DNA of 64,000 nucleotides from NCBI RefSeq assembly GCF_003364295.1, contig NZ_NXLO01000001.1, forward strand, positions 124,001-188,000, given 5' to 3'. The DNA is from Helicobacter sp. MIT 99-5507. GTDB taxonomy: Bacteria; Campylobacterota; Campylobacteria; Campylobacterales; Helicobacteraceae. Made by a program: the position numbers and the translations under genes. Positions within the stretch are counted from its first letter, which is position 1. The number at the start of each line of letters is the position of its first letter. Under the pieces are notes generated by a model, which saw nothing but the letters and a program-made list of their open reading frames with translations, had not been told where the DNA came from and did not search any database. Shown here piece after piece: positions 17,223 to 25,870 of this stretch.

Positions 17223-17618
17223 CTAGAATCTTTGTTCAGAATATAGCACATTTTGGAAATTTATTGCTATCATTTGTGCTCTTTGTAAAATAATATTTAC
17301 ATTTTCAGGAGTAAATATATCATTTAAGCTTTTTTCAAAAAGCTCTAGCCAGATATCAAAAAATTCACGTGGAAAAGGTGGTAGTTCAAGATGAGCTTTC
17401 ATAGGATGTCCTTTATAATCTCCCTCACCAAGTAGCATTCCTTGCCAAAAATTACCTATTTTAGCTTTGTGAGCATCCCAAGCTTCTTCACTTGTGCCAA
17501 CTTTTGAATTAAAAATTGGCCCTAAGTTCTCATCTTTTCTAATCTTTTCATAAAAGACATTCATCAGTTTATCTATGCTTTCTTTATCTATTTTGGTGCT
17601 TTTTTTGTTACAATTCAT
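17223..17618 (-). CDS. ctb: Group III truncated haemoglobin (Ctb-like)
   Basis: A 131-residue 2-on-2 globin. GPIFNSKVG, AHKAKIGNFWQGMLLGEGDY, the proximal-His region KGHPMKAHLELPPFPREFFDIWLELF and the length fit the group III truncated haemoglobins. In Campylobacter jejuni the homologue Ctb moderates oxygen and nitrosative stress. Here it is divergent from an NssR-like Crp/Fnr regulator 62 bases away, the same arrangement as in C. jejuni, so NO-responsive control is likely. Gene name by analogy. Confidence 0.9.
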   Translation of the reverse strand: MNCNKKSTKIDKESIDKLMNVFYEKIRKDENLGPIFNSKVGTSEEAWDAHKAKIGNFWQGMLLGEGDYKGHPMKAHLELPPFPREFFDIWLELFEKSLNDIFTPENVNIILQRAQMIAINFQNVLYSEQRF

Positions 17619-17680
17619 TTGTTATCCTTGTCGTTGAAAAAAATAATGCAAAACTATAGATAATTTCAATATTTAAAAAA

Positions 17681-18295
17681 ATGATATCGGTTAATATTAT
17701 GAAAGAATGTATAAAATACTTAGAAAAAATCGGCACAAAAAGGCTTTATGAAAAAGGTAGTATCATCTTTTTTGAAGGAGAAAATGCCCAAAAATTTTTC
17801 TTGCTTTTAAAGGGTGTAGTGCGTGTTTATAAAAGTATTTCTATAAATAAAGAGTTAAATTTGCATTATTTTAAAGCTTTTGATTTTATTGCTGAAATGC
17901 CAGCTTTTAAAAAAGCTTCTTATCCAGCAAATGCAGTTTGTGAGCAAGATTGCGAGCTTTTAGAGCTTGATTTTGATACTTTTGAGCAATCTTGTTTAAA
18001 AGATGGAAAAATTGCACTTATGATGATTAATTCTTTGTTTGCAAAGATTATGATACTTGAAAAAGAGCTTTTAAGAGGCTCTATGGAGCTTAGAAAACGT
18101 TTTATTTTTTTTATACTTGAAAATGAGTCAAATTTAGATCAACTTTCTCAACGACAAATTGCTATATTTTTAAATGCAAGGGCTGAATCTTTATCTAGGA
18201 TTATTAAAGAATTTAAAGTTAAGCAGCTCATCAGCACACAAAAAGGTAAAATTAAACTTGAAAATAAGCAAGCTTTACAAAATGAACTTTGGTGA
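17681..18295 (+). CDS. nssR: Crp/Fnr-family regulator, NssR-like
   Basis: A 204-residue protein with an N-terminal cyclic-nucleotide-binding-type barrel (GSIIFFEGENAQKFFLLLKG) and a C-terminal helix-turn-helix (LSQRQIAIFLNARAESLSRI). It lacks the cysteine set of oxygen-sensing FNR. Position next to the truncated haemoglobin gene indicates the nitrosative-stress regulator NssR. Two possible starts exist, ATG 17681 and ATG 17699; neither has a good ribosome-binding site. A perfect NssR box was not found in the 62-base divergent gap. Confidence 0.82.
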   Translation: MISVNIMKECIKYLEKIGTKRLYEKGSIIFFEGENAQKFFLLLKGVVRVYKSISINKELNLHYFKAFDFIAEMPAFKKASYPANAVCEQDCELLELDFDTFEQSCLKDGKIALMMINSLFAKIMILEKELLRGSMELRKRFIFFILENESNLDQLSQRQIAIFLNARAESLSRIIKEFKVKQLISTQKGKIKLENKQALQNELW

Positions 18296-18383
18296 TTTAG
18301 GTTTGGTAGAGATATTCTTTTAAAAATTAGAAGATTTAAAAAGTTTATTATTAAAAAAAATAAATTTAGTTTAAAAATGGATA

Positions 18384-18408
18384 AAAAGCAGAGCTAAACT
18401 CTGCTTTT
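18384..18408. terminator. Bidirectional rho-independent terminator
   Basis: AAAAGCAGAG (18384-18393), loop CTAAA, CTCTGCTTTT (18399-18408): a 10-bp stem with T-rich ends on both strands, between the converging nssR and YceI genes. Confidence 0.78.
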
Positions 18409-18411
18409 AAA

Positions 18412-18990
18412 TTATTTAATAGGTGCTTCAAAATAGAGCTCTACTTGAGTCCAAGTTACTCCCTCATGAAGTTCTTCACAACCCTCAATAAGCTTTTTAT
18501 AAGCATTGTCCAAAGAAAAATCAAGCAAATCTATAGTGCCAATAGCTGAAAGTTTGCCATCTTTAATATTGTATTGTAAAGGAACTCTTCTATCTACTCC
18601 ATTCATTGTAATATTTGCAAGTATAGTTCCCTTATCTTTACCTTCAATAACATTTTCAAATTTAACTTTGATAAGAGATTTTGCATCTTTATCTTTCTTA
18701 AAATATGCAAAGAAAAAATTAGTCAAATTTTCATTTTTGACATCATCGCCAAGGTTAATCTTTGCTGTATCAATTACAGCTGTTGCACCTTCTAAAACTC
18801 CTTTTATACTTGAGTTATCTTTACCAAATTGAAGTTTGATATCATCAAAACTTCCCTTAACTAATGCTTTATCAATAGTTTTAAAAGCTCCAAAGCTTAT
18901 CTTTGCTTTCTTAGCGTCTAAACTAGCTGCATTTAAAGCTAAGACACCAAAAAATAAAGCACATAGCGATACTAAAAAAGTTTTTTTCAT
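18412..18990 (-). CDS. YceI-family periplasmic lipid-binding protein
   Basis: The start at 18990 gives a signal peptide (MKKTFLVSLCALFFGVLALN, cleavage after AAS or nearby) and follows AAGGA; a longer reading frame upstream has no support. The 192-residue product has the YceI beta-barrel signature KAKISFGAFKTIDKALVKGS, with VDRRVPLQYNIKDGKL and IDLLDFSLDNA later. YceI proteins bind long isoprenoid or amide lipids in the periplasm. It ends four bases past the shared terminator hairpin. Confidence 0.88.
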   Translation of the reverse strand: MKKTFLVSLCALFFGVLALNAASLDAKKAKISFGAFKTIDKALVKGSFDDIKLQFGKDNSSIKGVLEGATAVIDTAKINLGDDVKNENLTNFFFAYFKKDKDAKSLIKVKFENVIEGKDKGTILANITMNGVDRRVPLQYNIKDGKLSAIGTIDLLDFSLDNAYKKLIEGCEELHEGVTWTQVELYFEAPIK

Positions 18991-19198
18991 ACCTATCCTT
19001 TTTGTTGAAATACAATCTTCGCTTGAAGATATGAATGATTCTATCTCAAAGAAAAAAAACAAGTCAATAATTTTTATTGATTAATAATTAAAAAAAATTA
19101 TGTGTAAGAAAGACAAATAAAGCAAGGATTTTTAAATACCATTTTACAAAATAAACTTAAGTGTAATGCAGTTTTTTGTAAAACTTATTTAATTTACT

Positions 19199-19826
19199 TT
19201 ACCTTAACTCTATCTTTGCGATATCTAGCTCACGCACAAAACCCACTATAACTCCACTAGTATTTCCTTCTAAGTCAAGCAAGATAATCTTTTTAAAGCC
19301 ATTGTGAGATTTTTCTTCGGCTAAAAATGCACCATAAAATTCAAGATTGGCAAATAAAAATGTCGTAATCACATCTGATTTAGTGCTTGGCTCTTCATAG
19401 ATTCTAACTTCACCAGTTGGATTTTTAAAAACAACATTTAGCGTATAAGTTTGCTCTTTGATAATATCTTTAAGCTCTATAGTGCGTCTTATTGTAGTAT
19501 CAAGAATACATTCTGTAAAATCCTCAATATTATCTTTTGTATTGCATTCAAGATTGCGTGATTTAAGCCATTCTAGTTGGCTTTGCTTGATATTTTCTTT
19601 AAGCCCTTTTTACTCAAAGGCATAACTCATCGCAAAATTATAAAGTGTATTCATATTAAATGGCTCAAGCGGGCTATAAGCTTGTTTTGAAACAATACCT
19701 AGCGTGCAAATAGTATTTTTTGCATCTAAGCTTTCACAATCATAAATACTTAAACTCTTTTGCTTATCACACTCTCCATAAGGATCAAGCGGATTACACA
19801 GCTCAAAATCCCCATAAACACCTTCT
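19199..19826 (-). pseudogene. LprI-like (DUF1311) protein with SH3-like tail, interrupted
   Basis: The minus strand encodes a Cys-rich segment (YGECDKQKSLSIYDCESL), then FNMNTLYNFAMSYAFE, a TAA at 19610-19612, then KENIKQSQLEWLKSRNLECN and CILDTTIRRTIEL. The last part is the lysozyme-inhibitor LprI-like pattern. A C-terminal SH3-like region with GEVRIYEEPSTKSDVITTF and GVIVGFVRELDI ends at 19199. There is no start codon: the 5' end stops at a junction near 19826 with unrelated DNA. The domain assignment is moderate. Confidence 0.6.
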
Positions 19827-20209
19827 TAAAACCTCAAAAGTCCCTAGAATCTACGCTTTTTTCTAAGGTAAAAAATTTTGAACTTTTAATGCCACTAAAG
19901 ACGCTTGATGGGGTAAATTTGCCACTTACTTTGGAATATATTATTCGCTTTATAAATCCCAAGCGTATTATCATTATCACAAATCATCAAAATTTCAACC
20001 CTGCACTTTCTAAATCTTTTGACAATAAAATTACTTTTTTAGATGAAGATAAATTAGTTGATGGTTTAAGTTTGCAAAGTATTCAAAATAAAATTAGCAC
20101 AAGAAATAAGGATTGCATCAAAAGAGCAGGATTTGATCTCTTTGGTTTTATCTTTTCCTTTAAGGAGAATAAAATATTTTTGCGTCATAACTACCTCTTA
20201 AATGGATAA
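19827..20209 (+). pseudogene. DUF6492-type glycosyltransferase-like fragment
   Basis: The frame contains FELLMPLKTLDGVNLPLTLE, INPKRIIIITNHQN and ITFLDEDKLVDGLSLQSIQN ending with CIKRAGFDLFG, resembling the N-terminal third of the DUF6492 family, which is linked to surface-glycan gene clusters. The expected continuation (AGWYFQQF-type) is replaced by unrelated sequence, and no proper start codon precedes it. It begins where the LprI-like remnant ends. Confidence 0.55.
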
Positions 20210-20226
20210 GGGTTGATTATAACAAA

Positions 20227-21618
20227 CTACACATTAAAAAAACAGAGTGTAAGTTTAACTTTATTGGCTTCTTGGTTGTCTTTGTTAAAAATTTCTGGCT
20301 TAAAAATTAGCTCTAAATTTTCTAATGTATCCTTACAATCTTTTATCTTTGGATAGATCAAAAAGCCTCTCTTGCATTGGTATTTGGCTAAATACGCAAA
20401 GATTTGATACATATCACTTTGAGAAATACCATAATTTTGTTTTTCTTGGCTTAAAATCTTCCATTTGGTATCAGCGATAAAAAGGGGCTGTTTTGCTTGG
20501 ATTTGCTGTTTTTGGTAGCCGACAATATCGGGGTTAAGTAAAAATCTTTTTTTATCACCCTCTACTACAAGATATTTGCTCTTTTCTTGGGTTTTAAGGT
20601 AAGAATCTTTTTTGTTTTCCTCAAAAATTTGTTCCATAAATGCTTCGTTTTCATAACTTAACTTCATACCGCATAGCCATTTTTTCATCTCACTTGCGAC
20701 AAAAGATTCAAAAAGTTTATTCATATCAAAGAGTAAGGCAAAGGCTTGAGAATTGCCTTGATAAGAGGTAAAAGTCTTGCACCTTAGAAATATTTCACAC
20801 CATTGTAGTAGAGGATAATAACCTTTTAAATACCTTGATTTGCGGCATTGGCTGAAGTCTTTTGCGATGTGTTGGCTAGGACTAATGTCCGCAAAGATAA
20901 ATCGTGCTTGGGTGAGCTTCGTGCTTGTTTTTGCACTTAGATTCTGTGTGCTTAAAAACACTAAGGTGCTTTTAATAATACGATTTGGGGCGATATTAGC
21001 ACTAAACTCATCACTGCTTGTAAAGAATTTCTCTTTGTGGGCGAAATTAAGCTTTAGATTTTCGTTAAAAAGCAGTTTGCCTTTTAAAAATTTGCGATTT
21101 TGCTCACGCACGATATAATCACTTTTTAACCCCTTTTTTACTAATTTTTCTAATTCCTCCAAAAACATTAAAATAAAAATTTCAAGTAAAGGCATTTTGG
21201 CTAACTTTAAGTGTGCAAAATGACTTTGTTTAAAAGGAGAATCTTTAAGAGATTGAAGCATTTTGAGTAAAAGTGTTTTGGCGGATTTTATAGAGTTTTG
21301 TTTATTATCTATATCCTTGGATACAAAACCCTCACTTTCTTTAGCTGTGCGAAAAGTTTTTGGCAAAATCTCTAGGTAAAAGCCGCTTTTAGTTTGGATA
21401 AGCCCGACATAATTTTGTGCCTTTAGCTTTTTACCTGCAAATTTTAGGTAAATATGATTACCCTCTGTGTGCGCAAATTCTACCAATTCCTCAAAGATTT
21501 TTCGGGCTTGATTTTCTAGTTTTTCATTTATTTGATTATCTTTTTGCCCTAAAACTTGTTGAATCTCCTCTACCCCAAAGCTTTGCCATTCAGCGATACA
21601 TAAGGTTTTATGATTCAT
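20227..21618 (-). CDS. mcrC: McrC, nuclease subunit of McrBC restriction system
   Basis: A 463-residue protein from ATG 21618, which overlaps the mcrB stop in an ATGA arrangement. An N-terminal beta-rich region (LIQTKSGFYLEILPKTF) precedes the C-terminal PD-(D/E)xK nuclease core, seen as LLNPDIVGYQKQQ then FIADTKWK. McrC pairs with the GTP/ATP motor McrB to cut modified or foreign DNA. The upstream in-frame 16 codons are less likely because of the overlap logic. Confidence 0.88.
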   Translation of the reverse strand: MNHKTLCIAEWQSFGVEEIQQVLGQKDNQINEKLENQARKIFEELVEFAHTEGNHIYLKFAGKKLKAQNYVGLIQTKSGFYLEILPKTFRTAKESEGFVSKDIDNKQNSIKSAKTLLLKMLQSLKDSPFKQSHFAHLKLAKMPLLEIFILMFLEELEKLVKKGLKSDYIVREQNRKFLKGKLLFNENLKLNFAHKEKFFTSSDEFSANIAPNRIIKSTLVFLSTQNLSAKTSTKLTQARFIFADISPSQHIAKDFSQCRKSRYLKGYYPLLQWCEIFLRCKTFTSYQGNSQAFALLFDMNKLFESFVASEMKKWLCGMKLSYENEAFMEQIFEENKKDSYLKTQEKSKYLVVEGDKKRFLLNPDIVGYQKQQIQAKQPLFIADTKWKILSQEKQNYGISQSDMYQIFAYLAKYQCKRGFLIYPKIKDCKDTLENLELIFKPEIFNKDNQEANKVKLTLCFFNV

Positions 21619-23891
21619 TGTTGATTGGTTTCGTATATCTTGATATAAGTTTGAGGATTGTTCCAAATCTCATTATCTAATGGCGCGATTCTATAGATTT
21701 TTTTCTCACTATCTACAAACTCATCACTTAAATTTATTCCCAAATCTTGCATACTCTTAGATTCTACCATTCCATTACCATTAAGCACCGCGTCAATCTT
21801 AGCATAATCCTCATAGAAATATTCTTGCAAAAGAGGGATTATTTTTTTGGCAAAAATTGTTTTTAAGTCATTCAAACTTAATTCATACCAAACATTTTCA
21901 TTATTTTTAAAAAATTTTGCTCCTTCAAAGAAAAATGCGTGTCCTATGGTATGCTCCCTATCAAGCAAAAATTCTATGCGATGATTAAGGGTTTCTAGAA
22001 TATTAGATAGGATTTCAGATTCTTCCACTTTATATTTTTCAATGTGGAAAGCACGTTCTAAATTGTTATTTTCATCTCTTTTGCCCTCTGTATCTCTCAC
22101 TAACCAAATACTTTTGAGCACTTCACAATCTGGCATCATCTCGCTAAATTCAAATCTCCTACGCAACGCAGTATCAAGTAAAGCAATGCTTCTATCTGCT
22201 GTATTCATTGTGCCGATAATGTAGAGATTGCTAGGCACACCAAATATCTCTTGGCTATAAGGTAGGGTTACCCTTAGCTCCTCATCATTTCCAATTCTTT
22301 TGCTTGGTTCAATAAGCGTGATAAGCTCCCCTAAAATCTTGCTAATATTCCCGCGATTAATCTCGTCAATAATGAGGATATAGGGCTTAAGTGGGACTTT
22401 TTCCACAGGCTTAGAATCCTGCTTTTTATACTCTGTATTCTCAAATTCTTGAAGCTTTTTATAGAGTTCAAAATAATAAATAGCATTGCCGTGCCATTGT
22501 GATTGTGATTCGTAAGCCGGTTTAATATCTTTATAACTTTTTATATCTCCACTTTTAAATTTTGGATAATCTCTTAAAATAATTTCTTTAGTCAAGCTTT
22601 GCATAGAATTTGATTCTACGCTTGTCCCAATACTTATGGATTTTATCTCCCCATTTTCCTTAAGATTAATGGAGTAAATTTTCATTTTTTTATAAAAATC
22701 AAGTTCTTTCCCCTCATCTAAAACCTGTTTTAGAGAGAAAGCATAAGTTTGGAATAATTCTTGAGTATTAACTTGTTTATTTTCAGATTCATTGCTAGAT
22801 TCTTCATGTTCTTGATAATTTATTAATGCCCTTTGGCAAATTTCTTTAAAGATTCCATTTCGCACTTCATAAGTCATATTTTGCGGATTATCAGTATTTG
22901 GCTTTATCCCTTCTACAAACTCCTCATAAGAGAAGCTTTGGTGAAAGGTGATAAAGGCGATTTGCCCGCTTTCTTTAAAGTATTCAAACAAAGCCTTAGC
23001 GTATTGACGGTTTGTTTCTTGGTTATTTTTTGATGTTTTAGTAATATCTAGGATTAGCCTTTCACATTCACTTTTGATTTTGTCATAATCTAAAGTATCC
23101 TTATCCTTACTAAACCCTAAAATCTCCAAAGCCTTATTGATGGTTTCATAAGTCTTACCTGTTCCTGGAGGTCCATAGAGGATTTGATTGAAAGGAATTG
23201 TATTTTGAACTTGAGTATTTGAATTATTTTGTATTTGATTCTCCTTTATTTCTTGTGAATTTTTACGATATTTTTGCCAAAGAGGTATAGATTTTTCTTG
23301 TATCATTGTTTCAAGGGTATAAGGAGTTTTGTCTCCCAAAAGTTTTTCATAAATTTGTGCTGTGCTTAGATTTTCCCCTAATTTTTCTCCCTTTGCGATT
23401 TTTTGTAAAACATTTTCGCTAAATATGCAAACCATTTTCATATTCTCAATTTCTTGGTAATGAAAGGCAATTTTCCATTTAAATGAATGCTCTAAAGTTA
23501 TATTTTCTATCTTATCAAGTTGATTATTTTTGCTGTATTGGATAACTTCAACTATTTTTGACTTGATAATTTTGAATGCTTCTTCTGGATTATTATTTTT
23601 GTCATAAAAATCTTTTAACCAAGCATATTGTTTATCTTGCGAATAGAGATGTTCAGCCTTTACTTTGTATTCTTTCCCATTACAATGACAAATACCAAAT
23701 TTCAAATTGCCTAAACCGCCAGCTACTCCCTTAATACTACCAAGATGTTTCAGTTTATGTTCTATCCAATAAGTAAAATCATCTCTATTTGCTCCACCTA
23801 GTCCTGTATATTCCTCTAAAGTCATATTTCTGACTTTTTCCAAACTCCAACGCTCTTGAAATTCCTTAAAAATTTTTTCATCATTTGTCAT
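21615..23891 (-). CDS. mcrB: McrB-type AAA+ motor of a type IV restriction system
   Basis: A 758-residue protein. Residues 1-230 form an N-terminal DNA-recognition-type region (SLEKVRNMTLEEYTGLGGAN). The AAA+ motor has Walker A QILYGPPGTGKTYETINKAL near 260, FITFHQSFSYEEFVEGIKP, Walker B PYILIIDEINRGNISKILGE, the NTADRSIALLDTALRRRFEF sensor region and a C-terminal helical part. MxxNTADRS is the family hallmark for McrB GTPase-like motors. Start chosen at MTNDEKIF (23891), with a GAGGGG site upstream. It is co-transcribed with mcrC. Confidence 0.9.
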   Translation of the reverse strand: MTNDEKIFKEFQERWSLEKVRNMTLEEYTGLGGANRDDFTYWIEHKLKHLGSIKGVAGGLGNLKFGICHCNGKEYKVKAEHLYSQDKQYAWLKDFYDKNNNPEEAFKIIKSKIVEVIQYSKNNQLDKIENITLEHSFKWKIAFHYQEIENMKMVCIFSENVLQKIAKGEKLGENLSTAQIYEKLLGDKTPYTLETMIQEKSIPLWQKYRKNSQEIKENQIQNNSNTQVQNTIPFNQILYGPPGTGKTYETINKALEILGFSKDKDTLDYDKIKSECERLILDITKTSKNNQETNRQYAKALFEYFKESGQIAFITFHQSFSYEEFVEGIKPNTDNPQNMTYEVRNGIFKEICQRALINYQEHEESSNESENKQVNTQELFQTYAFSLKQVLDEGKELDFYKKMKIYSINLKENGEIKSISIGTSVESNSMQSLTKEIILRDYPKFKSGDIKSYKDIKPAYESQSQWHGNAIYYFELYKKLQEFENTEYKKQDSKPVEKVPLKPYILIIDEINRGNISKILGELITLIEPSKRIGNDEELRVTLPYSQEIFGVPSNLYIIGTMNTADRSIALLDTALRRRFEFSEMMPDCEVLKSIWLVRDTEGKRDENNNLERAFHIEKYKVEESEILSNILETLNHRIEFLLDREHTIGHAFFFEGAKFFKNNENVWYELSLNDLKTIFAKKIIPLLQEYFYEDYAKIDAVLNGNGMVESKSMQDLGINLSDEFVDSEKKIYRIAPLDNEIWNNPQTYIKIYETNQQ

Positions 23892-24211
23892 AAAACAGCC
23901 CCTCTTTATCTTAAAATTTCTAGTGCATATTTTATCAAAAAACAAATTCTACTATAAGCCAGTAAAATACTTACAATCCTCAATTACAAGGCTTAAATAA
24001 AAGCACTTATAAGCAACTCTTGGCTAAGATTGCACTAGAAACTAACAAATACAAATTCTATAATCTTTAAAGGATTCTTTGCCAAATCTTGTAGAGGAAC
24101 TAAGCTTGGCATTGGTGGGGTAGGGGGAAGTAAATTTTGCCTGTATTGATTGGGTTAAGAAAATGTGAGTAAACAAAAGGTATTATTCTAGTTTATTGAG
24201 GCGGTAGAGCG
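23892..24211. other. Intergenic region between divergent defence genes
   Basis: A gap of 320 bases separates mcrB (minus) from the HipA-like gene (plus). No reading frame or repeat of note is visible. A G-rich patch (GGTGGGGTAGGGGG near 24114-24127) stands out. Promoters for both directions presumably lie here. Confidence 0.45.
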
Positions 24212-25015
24212 GTGGAAAGAAAACTAATCAACAGAATACAAAGAGTAATGGGCTATGGAATGACTTGTCCCCTGCATATTGTTGCAAATGATGGAAAAGA
24301 TTATATTTTAAAGACAAGAATCAAAACTTTTGATTCAAATGATAAACCTTTTACCTCATCAAAAGAGCTTTTTGCTGAAATTTTTTCTTATCTTTACCTA
24401 AATGCTTTAAATGCCTCTTATATTCCAAAGTTTTGCCTCCTTGAAGTCAATGACGAGACACTTAGCCTAGCACAGAAATTCGCAAATAGTCAAGACGAGA
24501 GAGAAAAACAAGCCTATGAAAACCTTAAGGTTTCAAAGGGCTTGAATCTAGGTGTAGAGTTTATACTTAATGCAAGTAAGCCTTTCACCCAAATAAACTT
24601 CACACAAGAATTTAAACGCTTAACTATTAATTATGACGCAAGATTGATGAATACAGATAGAAGTGCAGAAAATCCTAATATCTTGAAAGATTCTAACGAA
24701 AAGCATTGGTTGATTGATTTTGGTTTAGCATTAGATTCGCTCTATCTCTTTGAGGAGTTAGTATCAAAAACGGGATTGTTTGGTGCAAATGAAATTTATT
24801 TTGATAAATGTTGCTTTAGAGATTATCTTTTTAACGAAATAGAGAGAAAAAATATTAAACATTGGCGTTCAAAGATTGATAAAGTTAAACTAGACAATAT
24901 TATCCAAAATATTTGTAAAATCACGCATTTATTTGAGGCACAATCACAGGAGCAAGAATATTTAGCCCAAATCATTGCCAAAAGAGAGCAATCAAAAAGG
25001 ATTTTTAATGCGTAA
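24212..25015 (+). CDS. HipA-like kinase-fold protein
   Basis: A 267-residue protein starting with GTG at 24212. It shows a kinase-like core of the HipA_2 type: the catalytic-loop-like ARLMNTDRSAENPNIL (D/N/DR residues) and the metal-binding DFG in HWLIDFGLALDSL. The N-lobe has GMTCPLHIVANDGKDYILK. It lacks the second half of classical HipA and no HipB is beside it. Instead it overlaps by 8 bases a DUF3037 gene, a common pairing in genome islands. The target is unknown. Confidence 0.78.
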   Translation: MERKLINRIQRVMGYGMTCPLHIVANDGKDYILKTRIKTFDSNDKPFTSSKELFAEIFSYLYLNALNASYIPKFCLLEVNDETLSLAQKFANSQDEREKQAYENLKVSKGLNLGVEFILNASKPFTQINFTQEFKRLTINYDARLMNTDRSAENPNILKDSNEKHWLIDFGLALDSLYLFEELVSKTGLFGANEIYFDKCCFRDYLFNEIERKNIKHWRSKIDKVKLDNIIQNICKITHLFEAQSQEQEYLAQIIAKREQSKRIFNA

Positions 25016-25730
25016 AATCTACACTTATAGGGTGATAAAATACTTTCCACATATAAGAAGTGATGAGTTTTTTAATGTAGGTATTTGGCTATGGGACGAG
25101 CAAGGCAATAAAAAACAAATCTATATTGATAAAAGCCAAGAGCATATTAAGCACCTTTTTAAATTCCCCTCCATTGATAAAAAAGCCTTGCCTTTTTTCT
25201 TAGAAAACATAAGACAAGAAACAAAAGCACAATCTTGGTATGATAATCATTTACGCTTCAGCGAGATAGATTCCATAGTAAGCGAACAAGGCATAAATGA
25301 GGTAGCAAATATTTTATATGAGGATTATATCGGTTATAAGTTTCACATTAAAGATATGAAAGAACGATACAAAGAAGCGAATGAGAGGACAAAAATCATA
25401 TTTGAAAAGAAATTTCAAACAAAGCTTTTATTAGAATCTCACAATGATTATTCTTTTTCTCTTATCAATAAAAAGACACAAAAAAAGTATTATGGTAGGT
25501 TTGGTAGCGTAAATGATAAAAAAGATATTCAAGATATTATGTATTTTAGTTTAAAGGACAAAAATTATACAAAAATGAATATTAACCTTTTAGGTATCGT
25601 CTCTGCTGATGAAAAAGAAATTCAATCGTGTAAAGAGGATTTTTTGAATCCTAATCATATTGCTTATGTTTCATATCTTAATAATGAAGAGAGTGAAAAA
25701 TATTTTGAGAGTATTTCACAAACTGCATAA
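25008..25730 (+). CDS. DUF3037 family protein
   Basis: A 240-residue protein starting at MRKIYTYRVIKYFPHIRSDE. The phrase FFNVGIWLWDEQGN is typical of the DUF3037 family, whose members usually sit directly behind a HipA-like kinase as here. The remainder is charged and alpha-helical, without recognised catalytic motifs. The overlap with the kinase stop implies coupled translation, so the two probably act as one unit, perhaps toxin-like or regulatory. The function is undescribed as far as I know. Confidence 0.75.
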   Translation: MRKIYTYRVIKYFPHIRSDEFFNVGIWLWDEQGNKKQIYIDKSQEHIKHLFKFPSIDKKALPFFLENIRQETKAQSWYDNHLRFSEIDSIVSEQGINEVANILYEDYIGYKFHIKDMKERYKEANERTKIIFEKKFQTKLLLESHNDYSFSLINKKTQKKYYGRFGSVNDKKDIQDIMYFSLKDKNYTKMNINLLGIVSADEKEIQSCKEDFLNPNHIAYVSYLNNEESEKYFESISQTA

Positions 25731-25870
25731 TAAAAGTAAAATGAAGCACAAAGGCAAACTCCTTATACACAAGTGGTGGTTTTGGTAGAGAGGTTGCAAG
25801 AGTTAGCGGAGGATAAGAAAGGTTAAGCTTGAGCTTAGTAAGGTAAAAAATAAAAATCAAAGGAGTAATT

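Noticed and set aside
17619-17680. NssR box between ctb and nssR
   Set aside because: No TTAAC-N4-GTTAA-like dyad could be found; only partial TTAA words are present.
24100-24140. G-quadruplex in the G-rich patch near 24120
   Set aside because: Only two long G-runs are present; four are needed for a credible quadruplex.
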